A stretch of 14,912 bases of DNA from Chloroflexota bacterium (GTDB lineage: Bacteria; Chloroflexota; Dehalococcoidia; JACQGW01): positions 1-14,912 of the forward strand of contig JACQGW010000225.1 of assembly GCA_016199325.1 (NCBI GenBank). Direction: 5' to 3'. A program made the position numbers and the translations under genes. Below are positions 1-6,351 of this stretch, piece by piece (position 1 is the first letter of the stretch; every line of letters starts with the position of its first letter). The notes under the pieces were generated by a model that was not told where the DNA came from, made no database searches, and saw only the letters and a program-made list of their open reading frames with translations.

Positions 1-447
1 CCCAACGGGACCTACATGCGGCCCGACCACGGCGACCTGACCATCTTCGGCCTGGCCCGGTACGAAGAGGTCGTCGACCCCGATCGCTACAACGAGGGCG
101 CCGATCCCGTCGAGATCGAGCGCGACGCCGAGCTGATCGCTCGCCGGATCCCGGTCATGGAGAACGGGCTCGCTCGAGGCGGCTACTCGGGCGTCTACGA
201 CGTGACCCCCGACCACCAGCCGATCCTCGGCGCGATCCCCGAATACGCAGGACTGTTCGCCTGCTTCGGATGGAGCGGCCATGGCTTCAAGCACTCGCCC
301 ATCATCGGCGACATCATCTCCGAGGTCGTCCTGCACGGCCGCCACCCGGACTACGACGTGACGCCGTTCCGCTGGTCGCGCTTCCGCGAGGGCGACCCGC
401 TGCCGTCCTATTCGCCGACCGACCCGCTGGCGAGGAATATCCCGTAG
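1..447 (+). CDS. FAD-dependent oxidoreductase, DAO superfamily, C-terminal part (paralogue 1 of 3)
   Basis: The reading frame is open from base 1, so the gene starts upstream of the window; about 148 residues are seen, to the TAG at 445-447. The fragment aligns end to end with the C-terminal third of the next two genes, sharing ARGGYSGVYDVTPDH, FGWSGHGFKHSP, TPFRW, RFREGD and a final ARNIP. The FGWSGHGFKHSP stretch followed by GD is the C-terminal flavin-contacting motif of DAO-family enzymes such as the sarcosine oxidase beta chain. Members oxidise a secondary or primary amine (N-methylated amino acids, for instance) in the cytoplasm; the substrate here cannot be read from sequence. The Rossmann FAD-binding N-terminus is outside the window. 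It differs from the other two copies at positions such as FACFGW (YLDFGW in both others) and RIPVMEN (RFPVMEN). Likely the first gene of a three-gene operon, with a 60-bp gap to the next start. Confidence 0.85.
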   Translation, partial: PNGTYMRPDHGDLTIFGLARYEEVVDPDRYNEGADPVEIERDAELIARRIPVMENGLARGGYSGVYDVTPDHQPILGAIPEYAGLFACFGWSGHGFKHSPIIGDIISEVVLHGRHPDYDVTPFRWSRFREGDPLPSYSPTDPLARNIP

Positions 448-495
448 CAGACCTATCGTAGACGAGCGTTGTCGAAACGCAAGAAACAGGCAAAC

Positions 496-501
496 AGGAG
501 G
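496..501 (+). promoter_or_regulatory. Ribosome binding site of paralogue 2 (decides start)
   Basis: A perfect AGGAGG lies 6 nt before the ATG at 508. This favours 508 over the in-frame TTG at 469, which has no such site and would add 13 lysine/arginine-rich residues absent from paralogue 3. Confidence 0.85.
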
Positions 502-507
502 CGTTCC

Positions 508-1695
508 ATGGCCGACATCCCAACGACCGCCGACGTCGTCGTGATCGGCGGCGGCATCCACGGCGCAAGCATCGCCTACCACCTGGCGAACAAGAAAGCC
601 GGAAGGGTTGTCCTTCTCGAGAAGAAGTTCCTGGCGTCCGGTCCCACTGGCCGCTCGACGGCGCTCGTTCGCCGGATGTATCCGGTGGACTTCCACACCC
701 GATCATGCAGCAAGGCGGCAGACATCTACCAGAGCTGGGGTCAGATCATCGGCGGCGATCCGGGCTTCCGCCAGGTCGGGATCATCTCGCTGGCGAGCGC
801 CGAGAGCGCCCCGTATCTGAAGCAGAGCGTCGAGCGCGCCCGGAAGGTGGGCGCACGCGTCCAGCTCATCTCGCCGGACGACGTCAGGCAGATCGTGCCC
901 CACGCCCAGGTCGACGACGTCGCCGCCGCGTCCTGGGAGCCCGAGTCCGGCTACGCCGACCCTGCCTCGACGGTGAACGCTCTGGGCAACCGGGCGCGTG
1001 AGCTCGGCGCGACCATCGTCCAGTATACCGCCGTCTCAGAGATCACGACCGCGAGCGGCCGGGTCACGGGCGTCCGGACGTCGAAGGGCGACATCGGCGC
1101 CCCGATCGTCGTCAACTGCGCGGGCCTCTGGGCGAACCGGCTCCTGGCGCCGCTGGGCATCGACATCGAGATCAAGCCGACGCGCCATCAGATGTGCTTT
1201 TTCCGCCGCCCGCCCGAGTTCGGCGTCCATCCGTCGTTCGGCGACACGCCCAACGGCACCTACATGCGGCCCGACCACGGCGACCTCACCATTTTCGGCG
1301 TGGGCCGGTACAGCGAGGTCGTCGACCCCGATCGCTACAACGAGGGCGCCGACCCGGAGACGATCGCCCGGGACGCCGAGCTGATCGCCCGTCGGTTCCC
1401 GGTCATGGAAAACGGCCTTGCCCGTGGTGGCTACTCGGGCGTCTACGACGTGACCCCCGACCACGACCCGGTGCTGGGAGCGGTGCAGGAGTACGCCGGC
1501 CTGTACCTCGACTTCGGCTGGAGCGGCCACGGCTTCAAGCACGGCATCGTGACCGGCGACATCATCTCGGACGTCATCCTCCACGGCAAACACCGGGAGT
1601 TCGACATCACGCCGTTCCGTTGGACGCGGTTCCGGGAGGGCGATCTGTTGCCGGCCCATTCGTCGACCGCGCCGGTGACGCGGAACATTCCGTAG
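508..1695 (+). CDS. FAD-dependent oxidoreductase, DAO superfamily (paralogue 2 of 3)
   Basis: The protein has 395 residues, a normal length for the single-chain or beta-subunit sarcosine/dimethylglycine oxidase group. An N-terminal Rossmann dinucleotide motif (VVVIGGGIHGASIAYHLA, about residues 10-27) is followed by the acidic strand end VVLLEK and by SGPTGRSTALVRRMYP, the conserved flavin-site segment of this group. The C-terminus has GGYSGVYDVTPDH and FGWSGHGFKH. There is no signal peptide or membrane segment, so it is cytoplasmic. It is expected to oxidise an amine with FAD and pass electrons to oxygen or an acceptor; the substrate is unknown. After FGWSGHGFKH this copy reads GIVTGD where paralogues 1 and 3 read SPIIGD and SPITGD, a change next to the flavin that could alter activity. 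A 33-bp gap separates it from paralogue 3, so the genes are probably co-transcribed. By eye it is roughly three quarters identical to paralogue 3, most strongly in the last third. Confidence 0.9.
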   Translation: MADIPTTADVVVIGGGIHGASIAYHLANKKAGRVVLLEKKFLASGPTGRSTALVRRMYPVDFHTRSCSKAADIYQSWGQIIGGDPGFRQVGIISLASAESAPYLKQSVERARKVGARVQLISPDDVRQIVPHAQVDDVAAASWEPESGYADPASTVNALGNRARELGATIVQYTAVSEITTASGRVTGVRTSKGDIGAPIVVNCAGLWANRLLAPLGIDIEIKPTRHQMCFFRRPPEFGVHPSFGDTPNGTYMRPDHGDLTIFGVGRYSEVVDPDRYNEGADPETIARDAELIARRFPVMENGLARGGYSGVYDVTPDHDPVLGAVQEYAGLYLDFGWSGHGFKHGIVTGDIISDVILHGKHREFDITPFRWTRFREGDLLPAHSSTAPVTRNIP

Positions 1696-1728
1696 GCACG
1701 GGTGACAAGCAGCAGGAGGGATTGAGAG

Positions 1729-2919
1729 ATGACAGACTTCCCGACGACCGCCGACGTCGTCATCGTCGGCGGCGGTATCCACGGCATCAGCATCGCCTAC
1801 CACCTGGCGCGCAAGAAGGCGGGGCGCGTCGTGCTCCTCGAAAAGAGGTTCATCGCCTCGGGCCCGACCGGCCGCTCGACGGCGCTCGTCCGGCGGATGT
1901 ATCCGGTCGACTTTCACACCCGCTCTGCCAACAGCGCCGCAGACATCTTCCAGAATTGGGGCCAGATCATCGGCGGCGGCGATCCGGGCTATCGGCAGGT
2001 TGGCTACATCATCCTGACGAACGCCGAGACAGCGCCGAACCTCAAGCGGACCATCCTGCGCGCCCAGCAGCTCGGCTCTCGGGTCCAGCTCATCTCGCCG
2101 GCTGACGTCAAGGCGCTCGTCCCGGAGATCGTCGCCGACGACGTCGTGCTCGCTTCGTATGAGGCGGAATCGGGCTTCGCCGATCCGGCCTCGACGGCCA
2201 ACGCCTTCGCCAACCGAGCGCGGGAGCTGGGGGCGACGATCGTCCAGTACACGCCGGTGAGCGAGATCCTGACGGCTGCAGGCAAGGTCGCCGGCGTCCG
2301 AACCACCAAAGGTGACATCAGCGCGCCCGTCGTCGTCAACTGCGCCGGTTTGTGGGCGAATCGGCTGCTGGCGCCGCTCGGCATCGAGATCGACATCAAG
2401 CCGAAGCGCCACCAGATGTGCTTCTTCCGCCGGCCGCCCGGCTTCGGCGTTCATCCGGCGATCGGCGACACGCCCAACAAGACGTATATGCGGCCGGACC
2501 ACGGCGACCTGACCATCCACGGGTTGACCTCATACGACGAGGTGGTCGATCCGGACCTCTTCAACGAGGGCGCCGACCCACAGGAGATCGCCCGAGACGC
2601 CGAGCTGATCGCCCGCCGGTTCCCGGTCATGGAAAATGGCCTCGCCCGTGGCGGCTACTCAGGTGTGTACGACGTGACCCCCGACCACGACCCGGTGCTG
2701 GGGGCGGTTCAGGAGTACCCCGGCCTGTACCTCGACTTCGGCTGGAGCGGCCACGGATTCAAGCACTCGCCGATCACCGGCGACATCATCTCGGACGTGA
2801 TCCTGCACGGGCGCCACAAGGACTACGACATTACGCCGTTCCGCTGGACGCGCTTCCGCGAGGGCGATCTGCTGCCGTCCCACTCGCCGACCGCAGCGCC
2901 CGCGCGCAACATCCCGTAG
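1729..2919 (+). CDS. FAD-dependent oxidoreductase, DAO superfamily (paralogue 3 of 3)
   Basis: The protein has 396 residues. The ATG at 1729 has AGGAGG at 1714-1719, 9 nt upstream. Domain order is as in paralogue 2: FAD-binding VVIVGGGIHGISIAYHLA near residues 10-27, GPTGRSTALVRRMYPVDF near 45-62, GLWANRLLAPLG in the middle, and the C-terminal FGWSGHGFKHSPITGD with the usual SP residues retained. One extra glycine codon (IIGGGDPG versus IIGGDPG) is the only clear length difference from paralogue 2. It is a cytoplasmic flavoprotein of the amine/sarcosine oxidase type with unknown substrate. No subunit partner (SoxA, SoxD or SoxG type) is seen beside it, which argues for single-chain enzymes. 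It is the last gene of the tandem array; noncoding repeat-rich DNA follows. Confidence 0.9.
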   Translation: MTDFPTTADVVIVGGGIHGISIAYHLARKKAGRVVLLEKRFIASGPTGRSTALVRRMYPVDFHTRSANSAADIFQNWGQIIGGGDPGYRQVGYIILTNAETAPNLKRTILRAQQLGSRVQLISPADVKALVPEIVADDVVLASYEAESGFADPASTANAFANRARELGATIVQYTPVSEILTAAGKVAGVRTTKGDISAPVVVNCAGLWANRLLAPLGIEIDIKPKRHQMCFFRRPPGFGVHPAIGDTPNKTYMRPDHGDLTIHGLTSYDEVVDPDLFNEGADPQEIARDAELIARRFPVMENGLARGGYSGVYDVTPDHDPVLGAVQEYPGLYLDFGWSGHGFKHSPITGDIISDVILHGRHKDYDITPFRWTRFREGDLLPSHSPTAAPARNIP

Positions 2920-2952
2920 AGCGCCTAACGAAACCGCGGAGGCGCCGGGCGA

Positions 2953-3024
2953 GTTTCTGGTTTGTGGTTTCTGGTTCGAGGGACGTCGACGCAACCCCAA
3001 ACCAGAAACGAGAAACCACAAACC
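2953..3024. repeat. Inverted repeat of GGTTTGTGGTTTC type
   Basis: GGTTTGTGGTTTC at 2959-2971 is exactly complementary to GAAACCACAAACC at 3012-3024, giving a 13-bp stem with a 40-nt loop. The left side also contains GTTTCTGGTT twice as direct repeats (2953-2962, 2967-2976). Composition differs sharply from the flanking coding DNA. It lies about 40 bp after the last oxidoreductase stop and could form a transcript-end hairpin, but no T-run follows. Confidence 0.7.
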
Positions 3025-3036
3025 ACAAACCTTGTT

Positions 3037-3052
3037 CTCTGCGTCTCTGCGG
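3037..3052. repeat. CTCTGCG-type short dispersed repeat
   Basis: CTCTGCGTCTCTGCGG holds two copies of a TCTGCG unit. From memory, sequences of this form recur in intergenic regions of many environmental bacterial genomes; only one copy is seen in this window. A related purine-strand motif (CGCCAAGACGCC) occurs near 14362. Confidence 0.4.
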
Positions 3053-3206
3053 CTGGTGGTGTTTGGTGTTCTTAGCCGGGCGTCCGTCACCATGTCGCGC
3101 CAGACAAGCGTCACAGGGGCGGCTCGGGAGCCACATGAGACCCAAGGAATTGGGCGAGACACACCACCACACCTCTCGCACGCGCGCGGAAGGGGGCCGG
3201 CGCATC

Positions 3207-3375
3207 TCTGTCATTCCGAGCCGCAGCGAGGAATCTCCTGGTCCATCAGAGATCACGCGTGGCTGGTCCCTGCCACCGACGAAGCTGAAGCCCCCGCTTC
3301 CAGCGGCCCCAAGCGCGGCGTCCAGGTGTCCCGCACCCACCGGGGGGATTCCTCGCTGCAGCTCGGAATGACAGA
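3207..3375. repeat. Dispersed palindromic element, version A (32-nt inverted arms)
   Basis: The left arm at 3207-3238 and the right arm at 3344-3375 are reverse complements at 30 of 32 positions. The ends read TCTGTCATTCCGAG and CTCGGAATGACAGA. A 105-bp non-repetitive centre separates the arms, and no coding frame in it looks real. Each arm is itself an imperfect palindrome (ATTCC ... GGAAT). The arms are close relatives of those at 5215-5297 and of the half copy at 11269. No target-site duplication is obvious. It could be a MITE-like or REP-like element. Confidence 0.85.
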
Positions 3376-3618
3376 CGGTGGTCCTTCGCACGGACCGAGC
3401 CTGGCTCAAGCGTTGGACTCCATGCTGGGGAGCAACCTATGACGGGTGTCTGGCGCGAAACGGTGACGCCCACCCCCTAGCCCTGCCGTTTGCATTGTGG
3501 CGCCGACAATTGTAAACTGGCTGTAAACTGGATGCATGGCCTACGGTCCACGGGTTGGACGCGGAGCCGCGGTCGAGCGTCTTTGGGATGGGCAGAGCGA
3601 ACACCGGTGCGCGTGGGG
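3376..3618. other. Noncoding stretch before the membrane protein gene
   Basis: No gene is supported here. It contains a small hairpin (GGTCC 3380-3384 with GGACC 3392-3396), two direct copies of TGTAAACTGG (3511-3520 and 3522-3531) and the weak promoter described separately. The membrane-protein reading frame is open through 3490-3618, but third-position GC there is low and the translated sequence is arginine/serine-rich and unlike the family, so it is treated as leader. Confidence 0.5.
3490..3518 (+). promoter_or_regulatory. Weak candidate promoter for the membrane protein gene
   Basis: TTGCAT (3490-3495) and TAAACT (3513-3518) are separated by 17 bp, matching the -35 and -10 consensus at 3 and 4 of 6 positions. 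The -10 lies inside the first copy of the duplicated TGTAAACTGG. This is a weak match with correct spacing only. Confidence 0.25.
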
Positions 3619-5169
3619 ATGAGGGGTGGCGGCCCGGCACATGGATGGCTGCGTCCTTTCGGCAGGCGCGGCCAGCTCGCGGGCCAGTTGTCTCGCGGCA
3701 CGTTCGTCCTCTGCGGCTCTTTTGTCGCGCTGGCTCTCCTGTACTTCGCCTCATCGGTCGGCATCACCTCCTCGAATGACGGATCCCACTTCGCGCTGAC
3801 GCGCGCGTTCGTGGAGGGAAGGCTGGCGATCACGCCGGACCTCCACTTCACGCAGCGACCGCGCAACTCGTACGTGCGGAATCGGAACGACATCAGCTTC
3901 TACCGGGGGAAGTACTACTCCGACCGGCCGCCGGGCACGGCCATCGCCGCGCTTCTGTTCTACGCGGTCGGCGACCTTCACGGCCGGATCTTCGGGCGCC
4001 CTGCCCCGTACGCGAGCGAGATGGGCGTGATCGCCCTGCCGGCGCTGAGCGGCGCCTTGAGCGCGGTCCTGACCTATCGGATCGCCCGGCTCCTCGCGAT
4101 GAGCCGACGCGCCGGAATCGCCGTCGCCATCACGCTCGCGCTGGGCACGCTGCTCTGGAAATACGCGACCACTCTCTACTCGCATGCCTTCTCGACGGCG
4201 CTGATCCTGATGGCCGTCTACCTGGCCGTCGGGCTCGTCCGGACCCAGGCGCGGGAGTCCTGGCGCTACGCCGCGCTCGGAGCCTGTCTGGGCTTCGCCG
4301 TGCTGGTCGAGTACCCGAACCTGCTCCTGGGCTGGCTCATCCTCGGCTACGTGGCGGTTGGCGGCGCGCTGCCACGCCAGCGTATCCTGCCGCTGGCCGG
4401 AGCCTACGGGGGGCTGGCCCTCATCTTCCCGGCCTACAACTGGCTCGCCTTCGACGACCCCTTCAGCATCCCCTACCGCTATCAGGCCGGGTTCGTCGAG
4501 GACCGGGAGCTGGCCACGATGCTGAGCGCGCCGCTGGCCGAGGGCGTCCGGGGATTGATCTTCGGCGACTCGACCCAGCTCGGCCGCTATCCCCGGGCCT
4601 GGGGGCTGCTCCAGACCTCACCGATCCTCGTGCTGGCCCCGTGGGGGTTCGTTCTGCTCGCCCTCCGGCAGCGGCTGGAGGCCGGACTGTTCACGCTACT
4701 CTTCGCCGTCGGCCTGGTCGTCGCCGGGCGGCACTACTCCTGGTACGGCGATCACGACACCCGCTACATGCTTACGGTGACGCCCTACGCGGTCATCCCG
4801 CTCGGCGCCTGGCTCGACTCGGCGCGGCGTTGGCGGGCTGCCGGCCTGGTGCTGTTCGCCGGCTTGCTGGTGGCGTCGATCTGGGGCTCACGGCGCATGC
4901 TGCTGATCTTCTTCCACCACTACGCGGAGAACCGTGGCCTGGAGCCGGTGTTCCGCCCGCTCCTCGCCCGCCCGAAGGAGCTGCCGTCGGCGATCCTGCC
5001 CGGTCTGGGCTATCTGGATCAGATGGCCGTCCTTCTGGGGCTCGCCGTGGCCGTCTGGTTCGTGGTATCGTATGTGCGTCGAAGACGAGATGTACCCGCC
5101 GTCCGGTCTGGACCAGGTCCGTCTGCCCACGAGTTCCCCGCCGAGCGGAATGGCCTGACCATCGGATAG
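3619..5169 (+). CDS. Polytopic membrane protein, GT-C (RgtA/B/C/D-like) glycosyltransferase candidate
   Basis: The protein has 516 residues and about 12-13 hydrophobic segments (the first near residues 29-47, the last just before the arginine-rich C-terminal tail), so it is an integral inner-membrane protein. After the first membrane segment comes SSNDGSHFALTRAFVEG with Asp54 and His57, then FYRGKYYSDRPPGTAI. An acidic residue in the first outer loop and a YYSDxPPG motif are typical of GT-C transferases that use polyprenyl-phosphate sugars (PMT/ArnT-like superfamily). Sugar and acceptor cannot be deduced. The start is uncertain: ATG 3619 is preferred because codon use becomes gene-like only after it; ATG 3532 and TTG 3490 are in frame, and none has a strong ribosome site. 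It stands alone between noncoding repeats, so it is probably a single-gene transcript; the palindrome at 5215 may mark its 3' end. Confidence 0.7.
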   Translation: MRGGGPAHGWLRPFGRRGQLAGQLSRGTFVLCGSFVALALLYFASSVGITSSNDGSHFALTRAFVEGRLAITPDLHFTQRPRNSYVRNRNDISFYRGKYYSDRPPGTAIAALLFYAVGDLHGRIFGRPAPYASEMGVIALPALSGALSAVLTYRIARLLAMSRRAGIAVAITLALGTLLWKYATTLYSHAFSTALILMAVYLAVGLVRTQARESWRYAALGACLGFAVLVEYPNLLLGWLILGYVAVGGALPRQRILPLAGAYGGLALIFPAYNWLAFDDPFSIPYRYQAGFVEDRELATMLSAPLAEGVRGLIFGDSTQLGRYPRAWGLLQTSPILVLAPWGFVLLALRQRLEAGLFTLLFAVGLVVAGRHYSWYGDHDTRYMLTVTPYAVIPLGAWLDSARRWRAAGLVLFAGLLVASIWGSRRMLLIFFHHYAENRGLEPVFRPLLARPKELPSAILPGLGYLDQMAVLLGLAVAVWFVVSYVRRRRDVPAVRSGPGPSAHEFPAERNGLTIG

Positions 5170-5214
5170 GTGGTGTATCCGGCACACCTGCGGCAGATCG
5201 GGTGACCGGTGGAT

Positions 5215-5297
5215 TGTCATGCTGAGCCGCAGCGAAGCATCTCCCCGGCGCGAACGCGCAGTGTCAGGGAGATGCTTCGCTGCGGCTCAGCATGACA
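5215..5297. repeat. Dispersed palindromic element, version B (perfect 31-bp inverted repeat)
   Basis: Bases 5215-5245 and 5267-5297 are perfect reverse complements (31 of 31) around a 21-nt centre. The arms carry TGTCATGCTGAGC and GCTCAGCATGACA. As RNA this is a very stable hairpin 45 nt after the membrane-protein stop and could end or protect that transcript, although no U-run follows. The arm differs from version A mainly by paired substitutions that keep the inner fold (see findings). An apparent ATG at 5292 lies in the right arm and is not a real start. Confidence 0.9.
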
Positions 5298-5363
5298 GAC
5301 GAGAAGTCGTCCAGACAAGCGAGTGACTTGCGGGATGCACCAACAAGGCGCGAGGAGATGGCG

Positions 5364-5570
5364 ATGCTTCAGACCCTGTCCATCCTGCTCATCCCCTTCG
5401 TGGCCGCCCTCCTGGCGACGATCGGTCTGCGGTTGGCGAGCGGTGGTCCTGTCGCCGGGAATGGGGATGAGGGCTTCGGCACCGGCTATTTCGTTGTGTT
5501 CTTTCTGGCCGTCGGCGCCACGCCGCTGGTCGGCCTGCTGGCGATTCTGATGAGCGCGGGAAGACCTTGA
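5364..5570 (+). CDS. Small two-helix membrane protein of unknown function
   Basis: The protein has 68 residues. GAGGAG at 5352-5357 is 6 nt before ATG 5364, so this start is preferred over the in-frame ATG at 5358 and the one at 5292 inside the palindrome. Two hydrophobic segments (residues about 4-22 and 41-64) flank a short polar loop rich in glycine (GGPVAGNGDEGFGTG), which predicts a hairpin in the inner membrane. Both ends are short and nothing indicates an enzyme. I do not recognise the family. It is the last gene with the high-GC codon use of the left half; the lower-GC patch begins immediately after it, and its TGA stop overlaps a possible TTG start (5567) of the next frame. Confidence 0.6.
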   Translation: MLQTLSILLIPFVAALLATIGLRLASGGPVAGNGDEGFGTGYFVVFFLAVGATPLVGLLAILMSAGRP

Positions 5571-5614
5571 GCAGGCGAAGCTGCCACCGCCTTGTCAACG
5601 AAGACGAGTTGACG

Positions 5615-5773
5615 ATGCTGGAGCCTGTGGCATTGAGGGCAGCCGTTCGTATCGTGTTGACACCGCCTCAGGCTGAGGAGTTGAGCCGTTTCCTGGCAGA
5701 AAACTACGAGAAGTACCTGAAGAGAGCTCAGCCAGCCGAAACCAGAACGAGTGAGGGCGAACAGGATGCCTGA
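5615..5773 (+). CDS. Small helical protein of unknown function
   Basis: From ATG 5615 the protein has 52 residues, beginning MLEPVALRAAVRIVLTPPQ, then a helical LSRFLAENYEKYLKRAQ segment and an acidic tail ending GEQDA. An alternative TTG start at 5567 would add 16 residues. No strong ribosome site is seen for either. It overlaps the next gene by 8 nt (ATGCCTGA, where the TGA is this gene's stop), typical of translational coupling. Base composition is clearly lower in GC than the flanking genes, suggesting acquired DNA. I do not recognise the family. Confidence 0.45.
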   Translation: MLEPVALRAAVRIVLTPPQAEELSRFLAENYEKYLKRAQPAETRTSEGEQDA

Positions 5774-6115
5774 TATCACTGTTGTTGCGAGGGAGTCTGT
5801 GTCCACAGTCGAGATCCAGGAGATACAGATACCGCTTGCAGCAGCTTCTGCAGCCAATCGCTATGTGCTTCTCGTATCGGGGTTCAACGGAAGCCAACAG
5901 TACGTGCCCTCTCTCGATCAGGGATATGTCGAGTCGGAGCCTCACTGGCTTCTCGGCACTCCTGAAGAGGAAAGATACGTCCGGCAGGTCCGCGAATGGG
6001 CCGAACAGCTCGACCAGGAACTCAGTCCGCAACTGCCCCGGCTTTTGGTCAACTCGAACACCTCTATGGTGAGGAACAGGCACGACTGTTGGAAGAGGAA
6101 CTCCGAAAGCTGTAG
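5766..6115 (+). pseudogene. Unknown small protein gene with an apparent -1 frameshift
   Basis: ATG 5766 has GAGGG at 5753-5757, 8 nt upstream. The first frame gives about 90 plausible residues (starting MPDITVVARESVSTVEIQ and running into VREWAEQLDQELSPQLPRL). Past about 6040 this frame turns into a cysteine/arginine-rich, unlikely sequence running to 6392. From there the -1 frame reads AFGQLEHLYGEEQARLLEEE and ends at a TAG at 6113-6115, a much better helical continuation. The switch falls in 6030-6048, which contains CCCC and TTTT runs, so a single-base deletion (real or a sequencing error) is the simplest cause; no standard slippery heptamer is present. The repaired product would be about 115 residues and soluble. 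Low GC, coupled to the preceding small gene. Family not recognised. Confidence 0.5.
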
Positions 6116-6351
6116 GACAGTCCTGCATGGCAAGCATCTACGAGGCCGACGAACAAGGAGGCCCCAGTCAGGGTGCTGTCTGTCGGTATCGTCCGATCTT
6201 CTGGGTGCAACCTCCACTGACTATCCTGCGCAATCCGAACTTCGTTTCTCGCTCCATGCAGTTCTTCCAGCCACGTCTGGCGAAAGGGACTACTCAAGCG
6301 CTACAGAGACTATTTCGTTACATCTGGCCCGTAGTCACGTCGCTACTGCGT
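6116..6351. other. Low-GC convergent gap before phoU, no convincing gene
   Basis: This 236-bp stretch keeps the lower GC of the two small genes. A frame from ATG 6127 gives MASIYEADEQGGPSQGAV and stays open, but only because it runs antisense through phoU; it has no homologous look and no ribosome site. It may be the remnant of a third gene of the cassette. No clear terminator for either converging unit is seen. Confidence 0.35.

Noticed and set aside
466..480. Small hairpin GCGTT/AACGC between paralogues 1 and 2 as a terminator
   Set aside because: Only five base pairs and no T-run; the genes look like one operon.
1036..2520. A 494-codon antisense frame across the oxidoreductase genes
   Set aside because: Mirror of the coding strand's GC-rich codons in two paralogues; no ribosome site or recognisable domain.
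3207..3375. Possible insertion sequence with a transposase
   Set aside because: The 105-bp centre is too short to encode a transposase, and no flanking duplication is seen; kept as a nonautonomous palindromic repeat.
5292..5363. N-terminal extension of the small membrane protein from ATG 5292
   Set aside because: That ATG lies in the arm of the palindrome; the strong ribosome site supports 5364.
6030..6048. Programmed -1 ribosomal frameshift
   Set aside because: No X XXY YYZ slippery heptamer in the right frame; a base deletion in a homopolymer is simpler.
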